Source of the DNA: Martinezella lusitana
Lineage (GTDB): Bacteria; Pseudomonadota; Alphaproteobacteria; Rhizobiales; Rhizobiaceae
DNA length: 64,000 nt
Reading direction: 5' to 3'
Assembly: GCF_016901135.1 (NCBI RefSeq)
Contig: NZ_JAFEVL010000003.1
Span: 62,001 to 126,000 of the forward strand
A program made the position numbers and the translations under genes. Positions 53,266-61,720 of this stretch are shown one piece after another (within the stretch, counting starts at the first letter, position 1; every line of letters starts with the position of its first letter). The notes below the pieces were generated by a model, which saw only the letters and a program-made list of their open reading frames with translations, ran no database searches and was not told where the DNA came from.

Positions 53266-54582
53266 CTACTTCTTCGGATAGCCTGCCTTCTTCATGTCAC
53301 GCTCGACCTGCTTCTGGGCCGCATTGAGCGCTGCATCAACGCTTTGCTGACCGGCCAAAGCCGAGGCAATCTGCTGACCGACGATGGTGCCGATGCCCTG
53401 GAACTCAGGAATGGCAACAAACTGGACGCCGGTGTATGGCACCGGATCCTTGGTCGGCTTTGCAGGGTCGGCCGAAAGGATGGCCTTCAAGACCGTATCC
53501 GCAAAAGGGGCTGCCTTCTGGTATTCGGCAAGATCATAGGTCGACTTGCGCGTGCCCGGGGGCACCGCAACCCAACCGTCCTTTTCACCGACCAACTTGA
53601 CGTATTGCTTCGACGTTGCCCACTTGATGAACGACTTCGCTGCTTCTGCCTTTGTCGACGAGGCGGGAATTGCGAGATTCCAGGACCACGACCAGCTTGA
53701 ACCGTTCGGCGTAACGGCAACCGGCGCGCGGGTAAACGCGATCTTGTCGGCCACCTGGCTTTGCTTGGGATCGTACACACGGCCAGCGGCCGATGTAGCA
53801 TCGATCCACATTGCGCAATGTCCGGTCGAAAACAGCGCCTGGTTCTCGTTGAAGCCGTTTGCCGTAGCACCCGGCGGGCCGTACTTCTTCATGAGATCGA
53901 CATAGTCGGTGATCGCCTTCTTCCAAGGCGCCGAATTGATCTGCGGCTTCCAATCCATGTCGAACCAGCGGCCGCCATAGGTATTGATCATCGTTCCGAG
54001 GAAGGCCATGTTTTCGCCCCAACCGGGCTTACCGCGCAGGCAGATGCCGTATTGCTCCTTCGACTTGTCCGTCAGCTTGGCAGCATATTCCTTAATCTGA
54101 TCATAGGTCGGCTGGTCCGGCATCTTGATGCCGGCAGCATCGAAGAGATCCTTGCGGTAAAGCGTGAAGGAACTCTCGGTATAAAACGGCACGGCATAGA
54201 GCTTACCATTCACGGTCAGGCCGCTCTTGATCGGGGCCAGCAGGTCGCCGTAATCGTAGTCGTCGCCGAGATCATCGAGCGGTTCCAGCCATCCGAGCTT
54301 GCCCCAGATCGGTGCCTCATAGCCGCCAATCGTCAAGATGTCATACTGGCCGGCCTTGGTGGCGATGTCGGTGGTCACCTTCTGGCGCAGGACATTTTCT
54401 TCCAGCACCACCCAATTCAGCTTGTTGCCCGTTTCCTTCTCCCACTCGGGGGAAAGCTTCTGCATGATGATCATGTCACCGTTGTTGACGGTGGCAATCG
54501 TCAAATCCTCGGCGTGCGCCAGACCCGCTGCGAGCCCGAAGCCAATCGTCGATGTTGAAAGTGCATAAAGAATTTTTTTCAT
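53266..54582 (-). CDS. Polyol ABC substrate-binding protein, SmoE-like
   Basis: A 438-residue family-1 extracellular binding protein. A signal peptide (cleaved after GLAHA) precedes LTIATVNNGDMIIMQ and the two lobes; WSWSWNLAIPASS and the C-terminal DMKKAGYP resemble sorbitol/mannitol-binding proteins of rhizobia. It would capture a polyol in the periplasm, but no permease or ATPase gene lies between it and the SmoS-like gene, where smoFGK normally stand. It therefore must rely on components elsewhere or is a remnant. Confidence 0.9.
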   Translation of the reverse strand: MKKILYALSTSTIGFGLAAGLAHAEDLTIATVNNGDMIIMQKLSPEWEKETGNKLNWVVLEENVLRQKVTTDIATKAGQYDILTIGGYEAPIWGKLGWLEPLDDLGDDYDYGDLLAPIKSGLTVNGKLYAVPFYTESSFTLYRKDLFDAAGIKMPDQPTYDQIKEYAAKLTDKSKEQYGICLRGKPGWGENMAFLGTMINTYGGRWFDMDWKPQINSAPWKKAITDYVDLMKKYGPPGATANGFNENQALFSTGHCAMWIDATSAAGRVYDPKQSQVADKIAFTRAPVAVTPNGSSWSWSWNLAIPASSTKAEAAKSFIKWATSKQYVKLVGEKDGWVAVPPGTRKSTYDLAEYQKAAPFADTVLKAILSADPAKPTKDPVPYTGVQFVAIPEFQGIGTIVGQQIASALAGQQSVDAALNAAQKQVERDMKKAGYPKK

Positions 54583-54610
54583 AATTCCGTCCTCCTCCTT
54601 AACGGATGTA

Positions 54611-54632
54611 TACGCATAAAATTACATGCGTA
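54611..54632. promoter_or_regulatory. Inverted repeat upstream of SmoE-like gene
   Basis: TACGCAT and ATGCGTA are separated by 8 bases, 29 bases before the binding-protein start. The right part continues into GTAAACTTTAG, similar to the palindrome at 54805-54815. Likely a regulator site for the LacI at 50142-51185. Confidence 0.45.
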
Positions 54633-54804
54633 AACTTTAGATCAGATATTTTTAGTCACGTTGTCAAGCTCCTTCATCTCAGGAGGACGCTGGAACTGCC
54701 GCGGCGTGACATAACAACCTGAAAAAACACCGTAATATTTTCAACGCGCTCCGATCATATCGCAATTGCGAAATTTCTTTGCTGCGATTGCTAAATTATC
54801 GCGC

Positions 54805-54815
54805 GTAAAGTTTAC
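54805..54815. promoter_or_regulatory. Perfect palindrome GTAAA-G-TTTAC
   Basis: An 11-base palindrome GTAAAGTTTAC about 220 bases upstream of the SmoE-like start. It shares its core with the sequence at 54631-54641 (GTAAACTTTAG). Two copies suggest a looping repressor, but this is inference. Confidence 0.35.
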
Positions 54816-55190
54816 CTTTATATGATCACCATCACAAGCTGCCGATTGCCAGCGCATCATGGCGTGAGTGCAATGCTGGGGAAGACGGAGTCTCGATTGG
54901 CCGCATATGAAAGAAGCGTGAGAGGCGCCCTATCGAAAATCGTGGGAAATCCGCGACAGAACAGCGGCTGGACGCAACGGATCCGTGACAGTGGCAAACG
55001 CGACCAGATGAATTGACGGCCTTCCTGGCCCCGGACCTTGATGAGCGACGCATAGATGAGCGACGCATAGATCGAGGCTGCAAAGCTTGGATCGCCTGGC
55101 TTGACCGAGATGTATTCGCGTCCGCTCTCGCGGGCTTGTTTCTGCCAGCCGGAGCCAGCTCCTCGACAAGCTCAAGCGCCCCTCCTGGCG

Positions 55191-55778
55191 TCACCCATTC
55201 GGCGCCGTTTCGATACCAGCGATCAGGATGTCGATGAGGCGCTTGGCGGCGTTCTTCCATTCCGGATTATTGTTATTGGCAAGGCCGCCGATAGCGCGCA
55301 GGAGATCCAGAGGGGGAATGTCGAGCCGGATATCGCCGTTTTCCACCGCTCGTGCGGCCAGCATTTCCATCGAGCCGCTGATCAGTGGACCGGCGGCGGC
55401 ATAAAGCGTTGATGTGCCATCCACCAGAGAATTCAACAGCGGATACATGCCGTGCTTGGTGGCCATGTATTCGACGAACACCACCATCCATTGCCGCAGC
55501 GCCTCCTTCGGCGGAAGACTTTCAGCCAGCTCAGTCGCGGCTTTGGCAAGCTGTTCGGTCTCGTTGCGATAGACATCACCGATCAAGGCATCGCGGGTCG
55601 GGAAGTGGCGATAGAGCGTGCCGATGCCGACGCCCGTGACGCGCGCAATCTCCTCAAGGCTGGCATCCGCACCCTTCTCGGCAAAGACGGCCTTGGCCGC
55701 CGCCATCAGGCGAAGACGGTTTCGCTCTGCATCGGCCCGCGGCTTGCGGGCGACGCGGCGCTCAGTTTTTATCGTCAC
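55191..55778 (-). CDS. TetR-family transcriptional regulator
   Basis: A 195-residue TetR regulator with an N-terminal HTH (about residues 22-65, including VGIGTLYRHFPTRDAL) and a helical C-terminal ligand domain. It begins with GTG. It is divergent from the SDR at 55918, which is its probable target, and palindromes lie in the gap. Confidence 0.92.
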   Translation of the reverse strand: MTIKTERRVARKPRADAERNRLRLMAAAKAVFAEKGADASLEEIARVTGVGIGTLYRHFPTRDALIGDVYRNETEQLAKAATELAESLPPKEALRQWMVVFVEYMATKHGMYPLLNSLVDGTSTLYAAAGPLISGSMEMLAARAVENGDIRLDIPPLDLLRAIGGLANNNNPEWKNAAKRLIDILIAGIETAPNG

Positions 55779-55800
55779 GTTTGCAGATGCCCCTTGATAA

Positions 55801-55839
55801 ACGGAGGTCTCCTCCGTATTTAATGCGGAGGCGCCCTCC
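55801..55839. promoter_or_regulatory. Two palindromes, candidate TetR operators
   Basis: ACGGAGG-TCT-CCTCCGT (55801-55817) and GGAGG-CGC-CCTCC (55827-55839) share the same GGAGG/CCTCC half-sites and sit between tetR (start 55778) and the SDR (start 55918). Tandem operators of this kind are typical of TetR autoregulation and repression of a divergent gene. Confidence 0.65.
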
Positions 55840-55917
55840 TTTTAATTTATTCGAGGGCGGCGGGCAATGGCTCGCCGTCGACGGGTGTCTGCGTGTCCAC
55901 GGTTGAAGGAGATTTTC

Positions 55918-56901
55918 ATGACCGGACCTTTTGGAGCGACTTCCACCACTGACGAGGTGCTTGCCGGCATCAACCTCAGCGGTAAGCGCGTGCTCGTTAC
56001 CGGCGTATCAGCCGGGCTTGGCGTCGAGACCGCACGCGCCCTCGCCGCCCACGGAGCGCAGGTCGTGGGCACTGCCCGCGATCTTGCCAAGGCGGAGGCG
56101 GCTACAGCGCCGGTTCGCGCCGACGCCAAGAACGGCGGTGGCCTCGCGCTTGTAGAGCTCGATCTCGCCTCGCTTGCCAGCGTTCGTAAAGCTGCCGATA
56201 CTCTCCTAGCGGATGGGCGGCCTTTCGACGTCGTCATCGCCAATGCCGGCGTCATGGCAGCTCCCTTCGGCCACACCGCCGATGGTTTCGAAACGCAGTT
56301 CGGCACGAACCATCTCGGTCACTTTGTCTTCGTCAACCGGATCGCATCGTTGATCGCCGCCGGCGGACGGCTGGTGAATGTGGCCTCCTCAGGCCACCGC
56401 TTCGCCGACGTCGATCTCGAAGATCCCAATTTCGAACATAAGGAATATGACCCCTGGATGGCCTATGGGCGCTCCAAAACCGCCAATATCCTCTTTGCTG
56501 TCGAATTCGACCGGCGTCATCGGACGCGCGGCGTCCGGGCGGCGGCGTTGCATCCGGGAGGCATTCAGACCGAACTCACCCGTCATCTTCCGGCGGATAC
56601 GTTGGAGCAGATGCTGACAAAGATCAACGCCGATCTGGCCGCTGAAGGTAGGCCGCCCTTCCAGTTAAAAACGATACCGCAGGGTGCTGCTACCTCCGTC
56701 TGGGCCGGCGTCGTCGCCGAAGCCAGCGAAGTCGGCGGCAAGTATTGCGAAAACTGCCGTGTCTCGGTGGTGACAGACGGGCTGATCAACCCGGTGAGCG
56801 AAGGCGTGCGATCCTACGCGCTCGATCCTGAGCACGCGAAAGCGCTTTGGGCAAAGAGCGAGGAAATGGTCGGCGAAGTTTTCGCGATTCAGGAAGCTTA
56901 A
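55918..56901 (+). CDS. SDR oxidoreductase, retinol-dehydrogenase-like
   Basis: A 327-residue SDR with an N-terminal cofactor motif TGVSAGLG (29-36), NAG (109-111), Ser157/158, Tyr183 and Lys187 (YGRSK), and a longer C-terminus than classical SDRs, as in the WWOX/retinol-dehydrogenase-like branch. The start at 55918 has AAGGAG 6 bases upstream. It is likely induced when the TetR ligand is present; such genes often reduce xenobiotic aldehydes or ketones. Confidence 0.88.
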   Translation: MTGPFGATSTTDEVLAGINLSGKRVLVTGVSAGLGVETARALAAHGAQVVGTARDLAKAEAATAPVRADAKNGGGLALVELDLASLASVRKAADTLLADGRPFDVVIANAGVMAAPFGHTADGFETQFGTNHLGHFVFVNRIASLIAAGGRLVNVASSGHRFADVDLEDPNFEHKEYDPWMAYGRSKTANILFAVEFDRRHRTRGVRAAALHPGGIQTELTRHLPADTLEQMLTKINADLAAEGRPPFQLKTIPQGAATSVWAGVVAEASEVGGKYCENCRVSVVTDGLINPVSEGVRSYALDPEHAKALWAKSEEMVGEVFAIQEA

Positions 56902-57107
56902 CAAGAGCGAGCGCTTGGCAGCGACAACCCGCCACTGACAAAATGCTCGCAGGCATAGGCCGTCCGTGGCGGGCGTGTGCTCGTCGCCTCGCCGCGGACT
57001 TCGCCTTCCATGTCGAAGGCGAAGTCCTCGAGCATCTGGTTCGAGATGTCGATCAAGGCCTGTATCCTTGTCACCTCGCAACGGCGCCTTCGCACCGATC
57101 GCGCGAC

Positions 57108-57500
57108 CTACTCCTCGAAACGACCCGTGGCGTCACGATCGCGGTCGTATCGTCTTGTGAGCGGAAACGGCGGCAACCAGCATTCACGACGGACGGTCCA
57201 GAGTTCGTAGGTCGGCTTCAGTTCGTCAGGGTTATCCAGGGATCCCAGGTTCACTTCGATTTCGTCCGCGGTGCGGGCGAAAACGGGTGAGCCGCAGCGA
57301 GGACAGAAAAAACGCCCGGCGTAGTCGCGTGTTTCGCCTTCGATCGTCACCGCATCCTGAGGAAATATCGCGGAAGCGTGAAAAAGGGCGCCGTGATGCT
57401 TGCGGCAGTCGAGACAGTGACAAAGGCCGACCCGGTATGGGCGTCCCGACGCCACAATTCGGACGTTGCCGCAAAGGCAACCGCCGGTCAATCGGTCCAT
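57108..57500 (-). CDS. GFA-family (glutathione-dependent formaldehyde-activating-like) protein
   Basis: A 130-residue zinc protein of the GFA/CENP-V family. The conserved cysteines are Cys8 and Cys10 (GGCLCGNVR), Cys27, Cys29 and Cys32 (CHCLDCRK), and Cys66 and Cys69 (FCPRCGS). The family is named for a glutathione-formaldehyde link but most members lack proven activity. It is convergent with the SDR; no partner gene is close. Confidence 0.9.
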   Translation of the reverse strand: MDRLTGGCLCGNVRIVASGRPYRVGLCHCLDCRKHHGALFHASAIFPQDAVTIEGETRDYAGRFFCPRCGSPVFARTADEIEVNLGSLDNPDELKPTYELWTVRRECWLPPFPLTRRYDRDRDATGRFEE

Positions 57501-57857
57501 GCTGCGCCTCCTCTAAAAACAAGCAGGCGGAATGTTTACGACGAACAGAACTGCCATTGCAATTACCCGCCTCGGGCGGGAGCGCGTCGTTCTTCCGTTG
57601 CAGGCGATAGTGATCATCGCTTCCAGGCGAGTTACCTCCGACCTGATCAATCATGTCGATTGAGGAATTGGACTTCACAAAGAGCTTCCCGAACACTAGA
57701 ACGACATTGGTCCAAAGTTGACCAGCTGACCGATTAAAGAGTTCGCCGGCATTGTTTCCTCAACGCGTCGGCCAGGAAATATCCAACTCGCCGTATCAAA
57801 AGGTCGGTCGATGGCGACAGGCACGAATGACCGCCGCCAGAGAGCAAGGTAGGATCC
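57501..57857. other. Intergenic region, nothing recognised
   Basis: About 360 bases between the GFA gene and the BrnA-like gene. Short frames only, without start sites or motifs. A BrnT toxin gene was looked for upstream of the antitoxin-like gene and not found. Confidence 0.45.
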
Positions 57858-58088
57858 ATGCGCACACCAAGACGGCCAGGCAATCCGCTCGAAGCGGCTG
57901 AGGCACTCTTCAAGCCAGTCAAAAAAGCGCCGGCTCCCGCGGTCGAACGGGGGCCGCTGCCGAATATCAAAGAGCTCGTGTCCCTAAAGCTTGACAGCGA
58001 AGTTCTGGCTTATTTCCAGGCAGACGGCGCTGGCTGGCAGGACCGGATCAACGACACCCTGCGCGCCGCCATGAAGATGAAAGATTAG
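57858..58088 (+). CDS. BrnA-like antitoxin (ribbon-helix-helix type), orphan
   Basis: A 76-residue protein whose C-terminal half (residues about 40-72) has VSLKLDSEVLAYFQADGAGW then QDRINDTLRAAM, the BrnA antitoxin signature. BrnA normally neutralises the RNase toxin BrnT and represses their operon through DNA binding. No brnT is present on either side, so it is an orphan. The ATG is preceded by AGGA. Confidence 0.78.
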   Translation: MRTPRRPGNPLEAAEALFKPVKKAPAPAVERGPLPNIKELVSLKLDSEVLAYFQADGAGWQDRINDTLRAAMKMKD

Positions 58089-58266
58089 ACCGTACGGCGT
58101 TCATCAGGCTACTGCGGCACAAGATACAGCTGTCAGCCGCTGCGACAGATCGCCGACATCAGCATTGCAAGCTGGCGGTGGTCGGTCGACGGTCTACCGG
58201 CTAACTTAACGAGGACGCCTGACGCATCGAGTCGCTCTCGCCTCCACTCCCCCAGGGAAGTTTCAT

Positions 58267-58854
58267 ATGCAAGAGAATGGCACGGCCAAGGACATAGATG
58301 GTCAGGTCGACGCCGCAACGCCGGCGAGCGGACTATCGGAAATCCTTGCGCCTCGCCTTTCCGTGGTTTTCTGCGGATTGAATCCTGCCCTTTCCGCTCA
58401 GCAAGACGGCCACAACTTCTCGAACCGAAGCAATCGCTTTTGGCGAGTATTGCATCTCGCCGGATTTACTCCCCGTCTGCTGCGGGCGGACGAAGAACGC
58501 GAAATACTGAGATATGGCCTGGGCCTGACATCGGCAGTCTCACGTCCCACGAAAAGTGCCAACGAGCTTAAGAGCCGCGATTACCTCACCGCGGCTCCCG
58601 CACTGGAGAGCAAGATAAGAAAGTTTGCGCCAGGCAATTTGGCCTTTCTGGGAAAGGCGGCATACATGGCCATCAGCCTTCGAACGCATGTCGAGTGGGG
58701 CAGGCAAGCGGACGAATTCGCCGGCGCTTCAATCTGGGTGCTTCCAAATCCAAGCGGACTCAACAGGGCCTTCGACCTGGCGAGATTGACGGAACACTAT
58801 CGCGAGATGAAATCGGCGGTGGCCGGCACAGCGACCCCCATCGGTGATGGCTGA
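58267..58854 (+). CDS. mug: Mismatch-specific uracil/thymine-DNA glycosylase
   Basis: A 195-residue Mug/TDG-family DNA glycosylase. The catalytic motif GLNP (37-40, Asn39 the expected active residue) and the lesion-recognition loop LPNPSGLNR near 160 are both present, with HNFSNRSNRFWR in between. It removes uracil or thymine opposite guanine and alkylated bases. It has a 20-residue N-terminal extension compared with E. coli Mug, and stands alone. Confidence 0.9.
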   Translation: MQENGTAKDIDGQVDAATPASGLSEILAPRLSVVFCGLNPALSAQQDGHNFSNRSNRFWRVLHLAGFTPRLLRADEEREILRYGLGLTSAVSRPTKSANELKSRDYLTAAPALESKIRKFAPGNLAFLGKAAYMAISLRTHVEWGRQADEFAGASIWVLPNPSGLNRAFDLARLTEHYREMKSAVAGTATPIGDG

Positions 58855-59290
58855 CCCCAAACAAGCAGCCAATCATTGCCCGGCATTTCCCGCAGACGAC
58901 ACCTACGGCGCTGGAGGCCGAACACCGGCCTCAGTTCGATTTACCCGACGAAATTGCCCAGTCATGATGATGCGCTTGTCGATCTGAGGCCACGATCCCT
59001 CGTCCGGTTCAAAGCTCTCGCCTTCGAGGAAATTTGAACCGTCGGCCCACACATTCGAGTATCGTTTTGGACCGCATGCGATCTGCGAAACGCCGATCTG
59101 GAATGACGCATGTTCACGACGAATACGGTCAGTTGCGCACCGACAGCTGACATTTCTTGAGTTGGTCGCTCTGCAGCGATACTATCCACCGAGCAGATAT
59201 ACGAACACCGGTCGCGCATTTTGGGAAACACTCGACTTTTTTTGTGGTAAGTGCGCCCGAGAGTAATAGCGATGGAGACATTTCGCACCC
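58855..59290. other. Intergenic region, nothing recognised
   Basis: About 440 bases between mug and a small gene. Overlapping short frames on the minus strand have no motif and unnatural composition. Confidence 0.4.
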
Positions 59291-59578
59291 ATGATTGAAC
59301 TAACACCGTCCCAGATCGCCGGGTTGAAACTTGCACAGCAAGGAGACCTTTATCCGCAGTCGGCGAAGAAGTGGACGCACCAGAACGCAACCGTGACATA
59401 TGCAAAAACCGATCGTTGGAAAGAACGACCGCAGAAGATCAAATTCATAAGCGCCAAAACATTGGAAGAGTTGAAGGAGCCCGGCTTTCTCGAGCGTCTT
59501 CACCTTAACGACGATGCTGAAAAGGACGTGTACGCCATAACCATGGCCGGCAAGATATGGCTTCTGAAGAACAAGTAG
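59291..59578 (+). CDS. Small hypothetical protein
   Basis: A 95-residue soluble protein with natural composition (MIELTPSQIAGLKLAQQGDL, and a C-terminal TMAGKIWLLKNK). I do not recognise its family; it reads like a conserved rhizobial hypothetical. It has a clear ATG and a stop just before an otherwise empty stretch. No neighbours share its direction closely. Confidence 0.65.
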   Translation: MIELTPSQIAGLKLAQQGDLYPQSAKKWTHQNATVTYAKTDRWKERPQKIKFISAKTLEELKEPGFLERLHLNDDAEKDVYAITMAGKIWLLKNK

Positions 59579-59933
59579 AGCCAAGGGCGCATAGGCCGGG
59601 CATGATGCTGATCCTGATTGTCGCCGTGCCTCTTGACTGCACCCATATCTTCTCGAGATAGACCCGGCACCACCGAACGAGCGAAGTTGATCACATCGTG
59701 TCGATGACAGCTCGTTCAGGTGGTTTGGAGGCAAGGTGAAATCGAAATCGTGAACGAGTGTTCGCAGGAGCAGACGCTCACTCGAATTGTTGACATTGAG
59801 CGCAACGACGGGTTCGTTCGATCGCACGGGGAACATCAGGTTAGGTCGGAACAGGAAAAGCAACGCCGACGATCGTAGCCACCCGAATGAGTGCGAGTTT
59901 CAAAAGTCTCTTCGTCAAAGCTTTTTATCTTGA
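59579..59933. other. Intergenic region, nothing recognised
   Basis: About 355 bases. A minus-strand frame runs through it and the previous gene, but it mostly mirrors the small gene at 59291-59578 and has no motif of its own. Confidence 0.4.
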
Positions 59934-60203
59934 TTACTCACGACCCCCGAACGGATTGAACTTGTACTCATCTTCCTCGTACCGGGTGTCGTCGGATAGA
60001 GCGGCGTAACGATCCGCCAAGGCCGTTTCAACGCCTTCCCGTGTCATTTGGTCGGCGATATCGTCAATCAGAGCAGCGCTCTTGAGCTGCTCGGCATCGG
60101 TTGACGGCCGCTGTTTCATCCAATTGCCAGCTTTACTGTCGAATGGTTGCGTGAGCGCAGCGATGAAGCTCTGTGGCGCGGGATTTTGCATGGGCAATTT
60201 CAC
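59934..60203 (-). CDS. Small acidic hypothetical protein
   Basis: An 89-residue frame, hydrophilic and predicted helical, with a C-terminal charged stretch DDTRYEEDEYKFNPFGG. The listed start is GTG at 60203; ATG at 60191 is an alternative (MQNPAPQ). The family is not recognised. It lies 3 bases downstream of the receiver-like remnant and may once have shared its transcript. Confidence 0.5.
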   Translation of the reverse strand: MKLPMQNPAPQSFIAALTQPFDSKAGNWMKQRPSTDAEQLKSAALIDDIADQMTREGVETALADRYAALSDDTRYEEDEYKFNPFGGRE

Positions 60204-60206
60204 GGA

Positions 60207-60434
60207 TTATTTCTCACAACGTCTTGCGGAAGACAGCACAAGATCGACGTTCTGGCGAGAGAGAACATTGTCCATTTCAACCGCGGAACATCCACATAGC
60301 GCCTCAAAACCGTTATCATTCAGAACATCGGAGATCATCAGCGCAATGTCGGGACGGTCCCCTACGCAGAGAACCGGGGCCTTGACTATGGATGCAATAC
60401 TAGACAGAACGTGAACTCCATCGATAGTCTTCAA
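60207..60434 (-). pseudogene. Decayed response-regulator receiver fragment
   Basis: A 75-codon frame with only a TTG start and no clear ribosome site. Residues 17-60 resemble the first half of a receiver domain (APVLCVGDRPDIALMISDVL). The acidic pocket is broken: the DD pair reads GD, and the phospho-acceptor position (after DLVL) is Ser, with a stop soon after. It looks like the remains of a CheY-like gene. Confidence 0.5.
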
Positions 60435-60605
60435 CCCAATTTTATACTTTTGAAGATGACGATGTCACCGGAAGAAATGTGACGCTTTGTTAAGGCGACT
60501 CCGCCCCATTCTGCTCGCGCTCCCTCGCATGCGCTGTCCATGAGCAATATTTCGTCACAGGATTAAATACTGAAAAGCCGCAGTTCAAACGTAAAGAGCT
60601 CGACG

Positions 60606-60627
60606 CCGGCATCGATTTTGATGCCGG
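60606..60627 (+). terminator. Hairpin in the leader of lpxD
   Basis: CCGGCATC pairs with GATGCCGG around a GATTTT loop, 31 bases before the lpxD start, followed by ATATTTTAACC. It may terminate readthrough or act as a 5' leader structure for lpxD. Confidence 0.4.
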
Positions 60628-60658
60628 TGCATATTTTAACCCTGCTGGAGAGATCATA

Positions 60659-61720
60659 ATGATGGCTGACTCGAGATTCTTTGAAAAACGCGGGCCTTTC
60701 GATCTGGCAACGGTAGCATCGTGCGCGCGCGGCTCGGCGATTTCAAAAGATCTCGTGCTGACCGGCGTGGCCACTCTTCAGACAGCTGGTCCCTCCGACA
60801 TCAGCTTCCTGGACAACCGCCGTTATCTGGCTTTCCTTGGCAAATCTCTGGCGGGCGCGATTATCGTGCATCCGGATTTGCAATCCGATCTGCCGCCTTC
60901 TGCCGCGGCTATTGTGACTATTGAGCCTTACGCTGCGTGGGCGCGTGTTTGCGCACTCTTTCATCCTGAGTCGCTTGTATCCCCAGGGGTCCATCCATCA
61001 GCCATCATCGAGGAAGGGGCTTCAATAGATCCCTCCTGCGAGGTGGGACCGAATGTCGTCATCAGCAGCGGTGTCGTGATCGGCGCCGGCTGCGTGATCG
61101 GCGCCGGATCTGTGATTGGCCGAGCCGTCGTCATCGGACGAGATTGCAAGATTGGAGCTCAAACTACTGTGAGCCATGCAATCATAGGCTCTCGTGTCGA
61201 GCTTTTTCCCGGCGTCAGAATAGGCCAGGAAGGCTTCGGCTTCGCTGCAACAGCAGAGGGGTTTCTGGGCGTAGCCCAGCTTGGTCTCGTGGTCATCGAA
61301 GATGATGTCAAGGTCGGTGCAAACACCACCATCGATCGCGGATCAGCGCGAGACACGGTCATAGGGGCAGGCACTCGCATAGATAATCTCGTTCAAATTG
61401 GTCATAACGTTGTTCTCGGCCGCCAATGCGTCGTCGTTGCGCAGGTGGGCATCGCTGGCTCCACCACGGTGGGAGATTTCGCGAGAATCGGGGGGCAAGC
61501 GGCAATTGCCGGTCACCTGAACATCGGCCGCGCCGTGCAAATCGGCGCACAGGCGGGCGTGATTTCCGACGTCGAGGAGGGAGCGGTCCTGCTTGGAAGC
61601 CCCGCTCAGCCAAAACGGGATTTCTTGCGCCAAGTTATCACGTTAAGAAATATCGAGCGCCAGACCGGGGTGGGCGTTCAGTCTGATGGTCGGACTGGCC
61701 AAGGAAACGGCGCGGTGTAA
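60659..61720 (+). CDS. lpxD: UDP-3-O-(3-hydroxyacyl)glucosamine N-acyltransferase, stand-alone
   Basis: A 353-residue LpxD. The N-terminal uridine-binding part (about residues 1-105) is followed by many hexapeptide repeats (for example VVIGAGCVIGAGSVIG) forming a left-handed beta-helix. The catalytic His249 is in DNLVQIGHNV. It transfers a 3-hydroxyacyl chain in lipid A synthesis in the cytoplasm. The usual bamA-lpxD-fabZ-lpxA neighbours are absent, so this is likely a second copy that could alter lipid A acylation. ATG at 60659 follows GGAG by 8 bases. Confidence 0.9.
   Translation: MMADSRFFEKRGPFDLATVASCARGSAISKDLVLTGVATLQTAGPSDISFLDNRRYLAFLGKSLAGAIIVHPDLQSDLPPSAAAIVTIEPYAAWARVCALFHPESLVSPGVHPSAIIEEGASIDPSCEVGPNVVISSGVVIGAGCVIGAGSVIGRAVVIGRDCKIGAQTTVSHAIIGSRVELFPGVRIGQEGFGFAATAEGFLGVAQLGLVVIEDDVKVGANTTIDRGSARDTVIGAGTRIDNLVQIGHNVVLGRQCVVVAQVGIAGSTTVGDFARIGGQAAIAGHLNIGRAVQIGAQAGVISDVEEGAVLLGSPAQPKRDFLRQVITLRNIERQTGVGVQSDGRTGQGNGAV

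Larger units (their letters stand above)
54583..55190. other. Intergenic region with operator-like repeats
   Basis: About 600 bases upstream of the SmoE-like gene. It includes A/T-rich promoter sequence, two dyads described separately, and a 15-base tandem duplication (GATGAGCGACGCATA twice, 55040-55069). Frames here have no support as genes. Confidence 0.5.

Noticed and set aside
54832..55260. Minus-strand frame upstream of the SmoE-like gene
   Set aside because: Low-complexity Arg/Ser-rich translation, partly opposite the tandem repeat, with no ribosome site.
56898..57095. Minus-strand 65-codon frame between the SDR and GFA genes
   Set aside because: Somewhat natural stretch (QMLEDFAFDMEGEV), but too short, no family and no supported start; could be a remnant.
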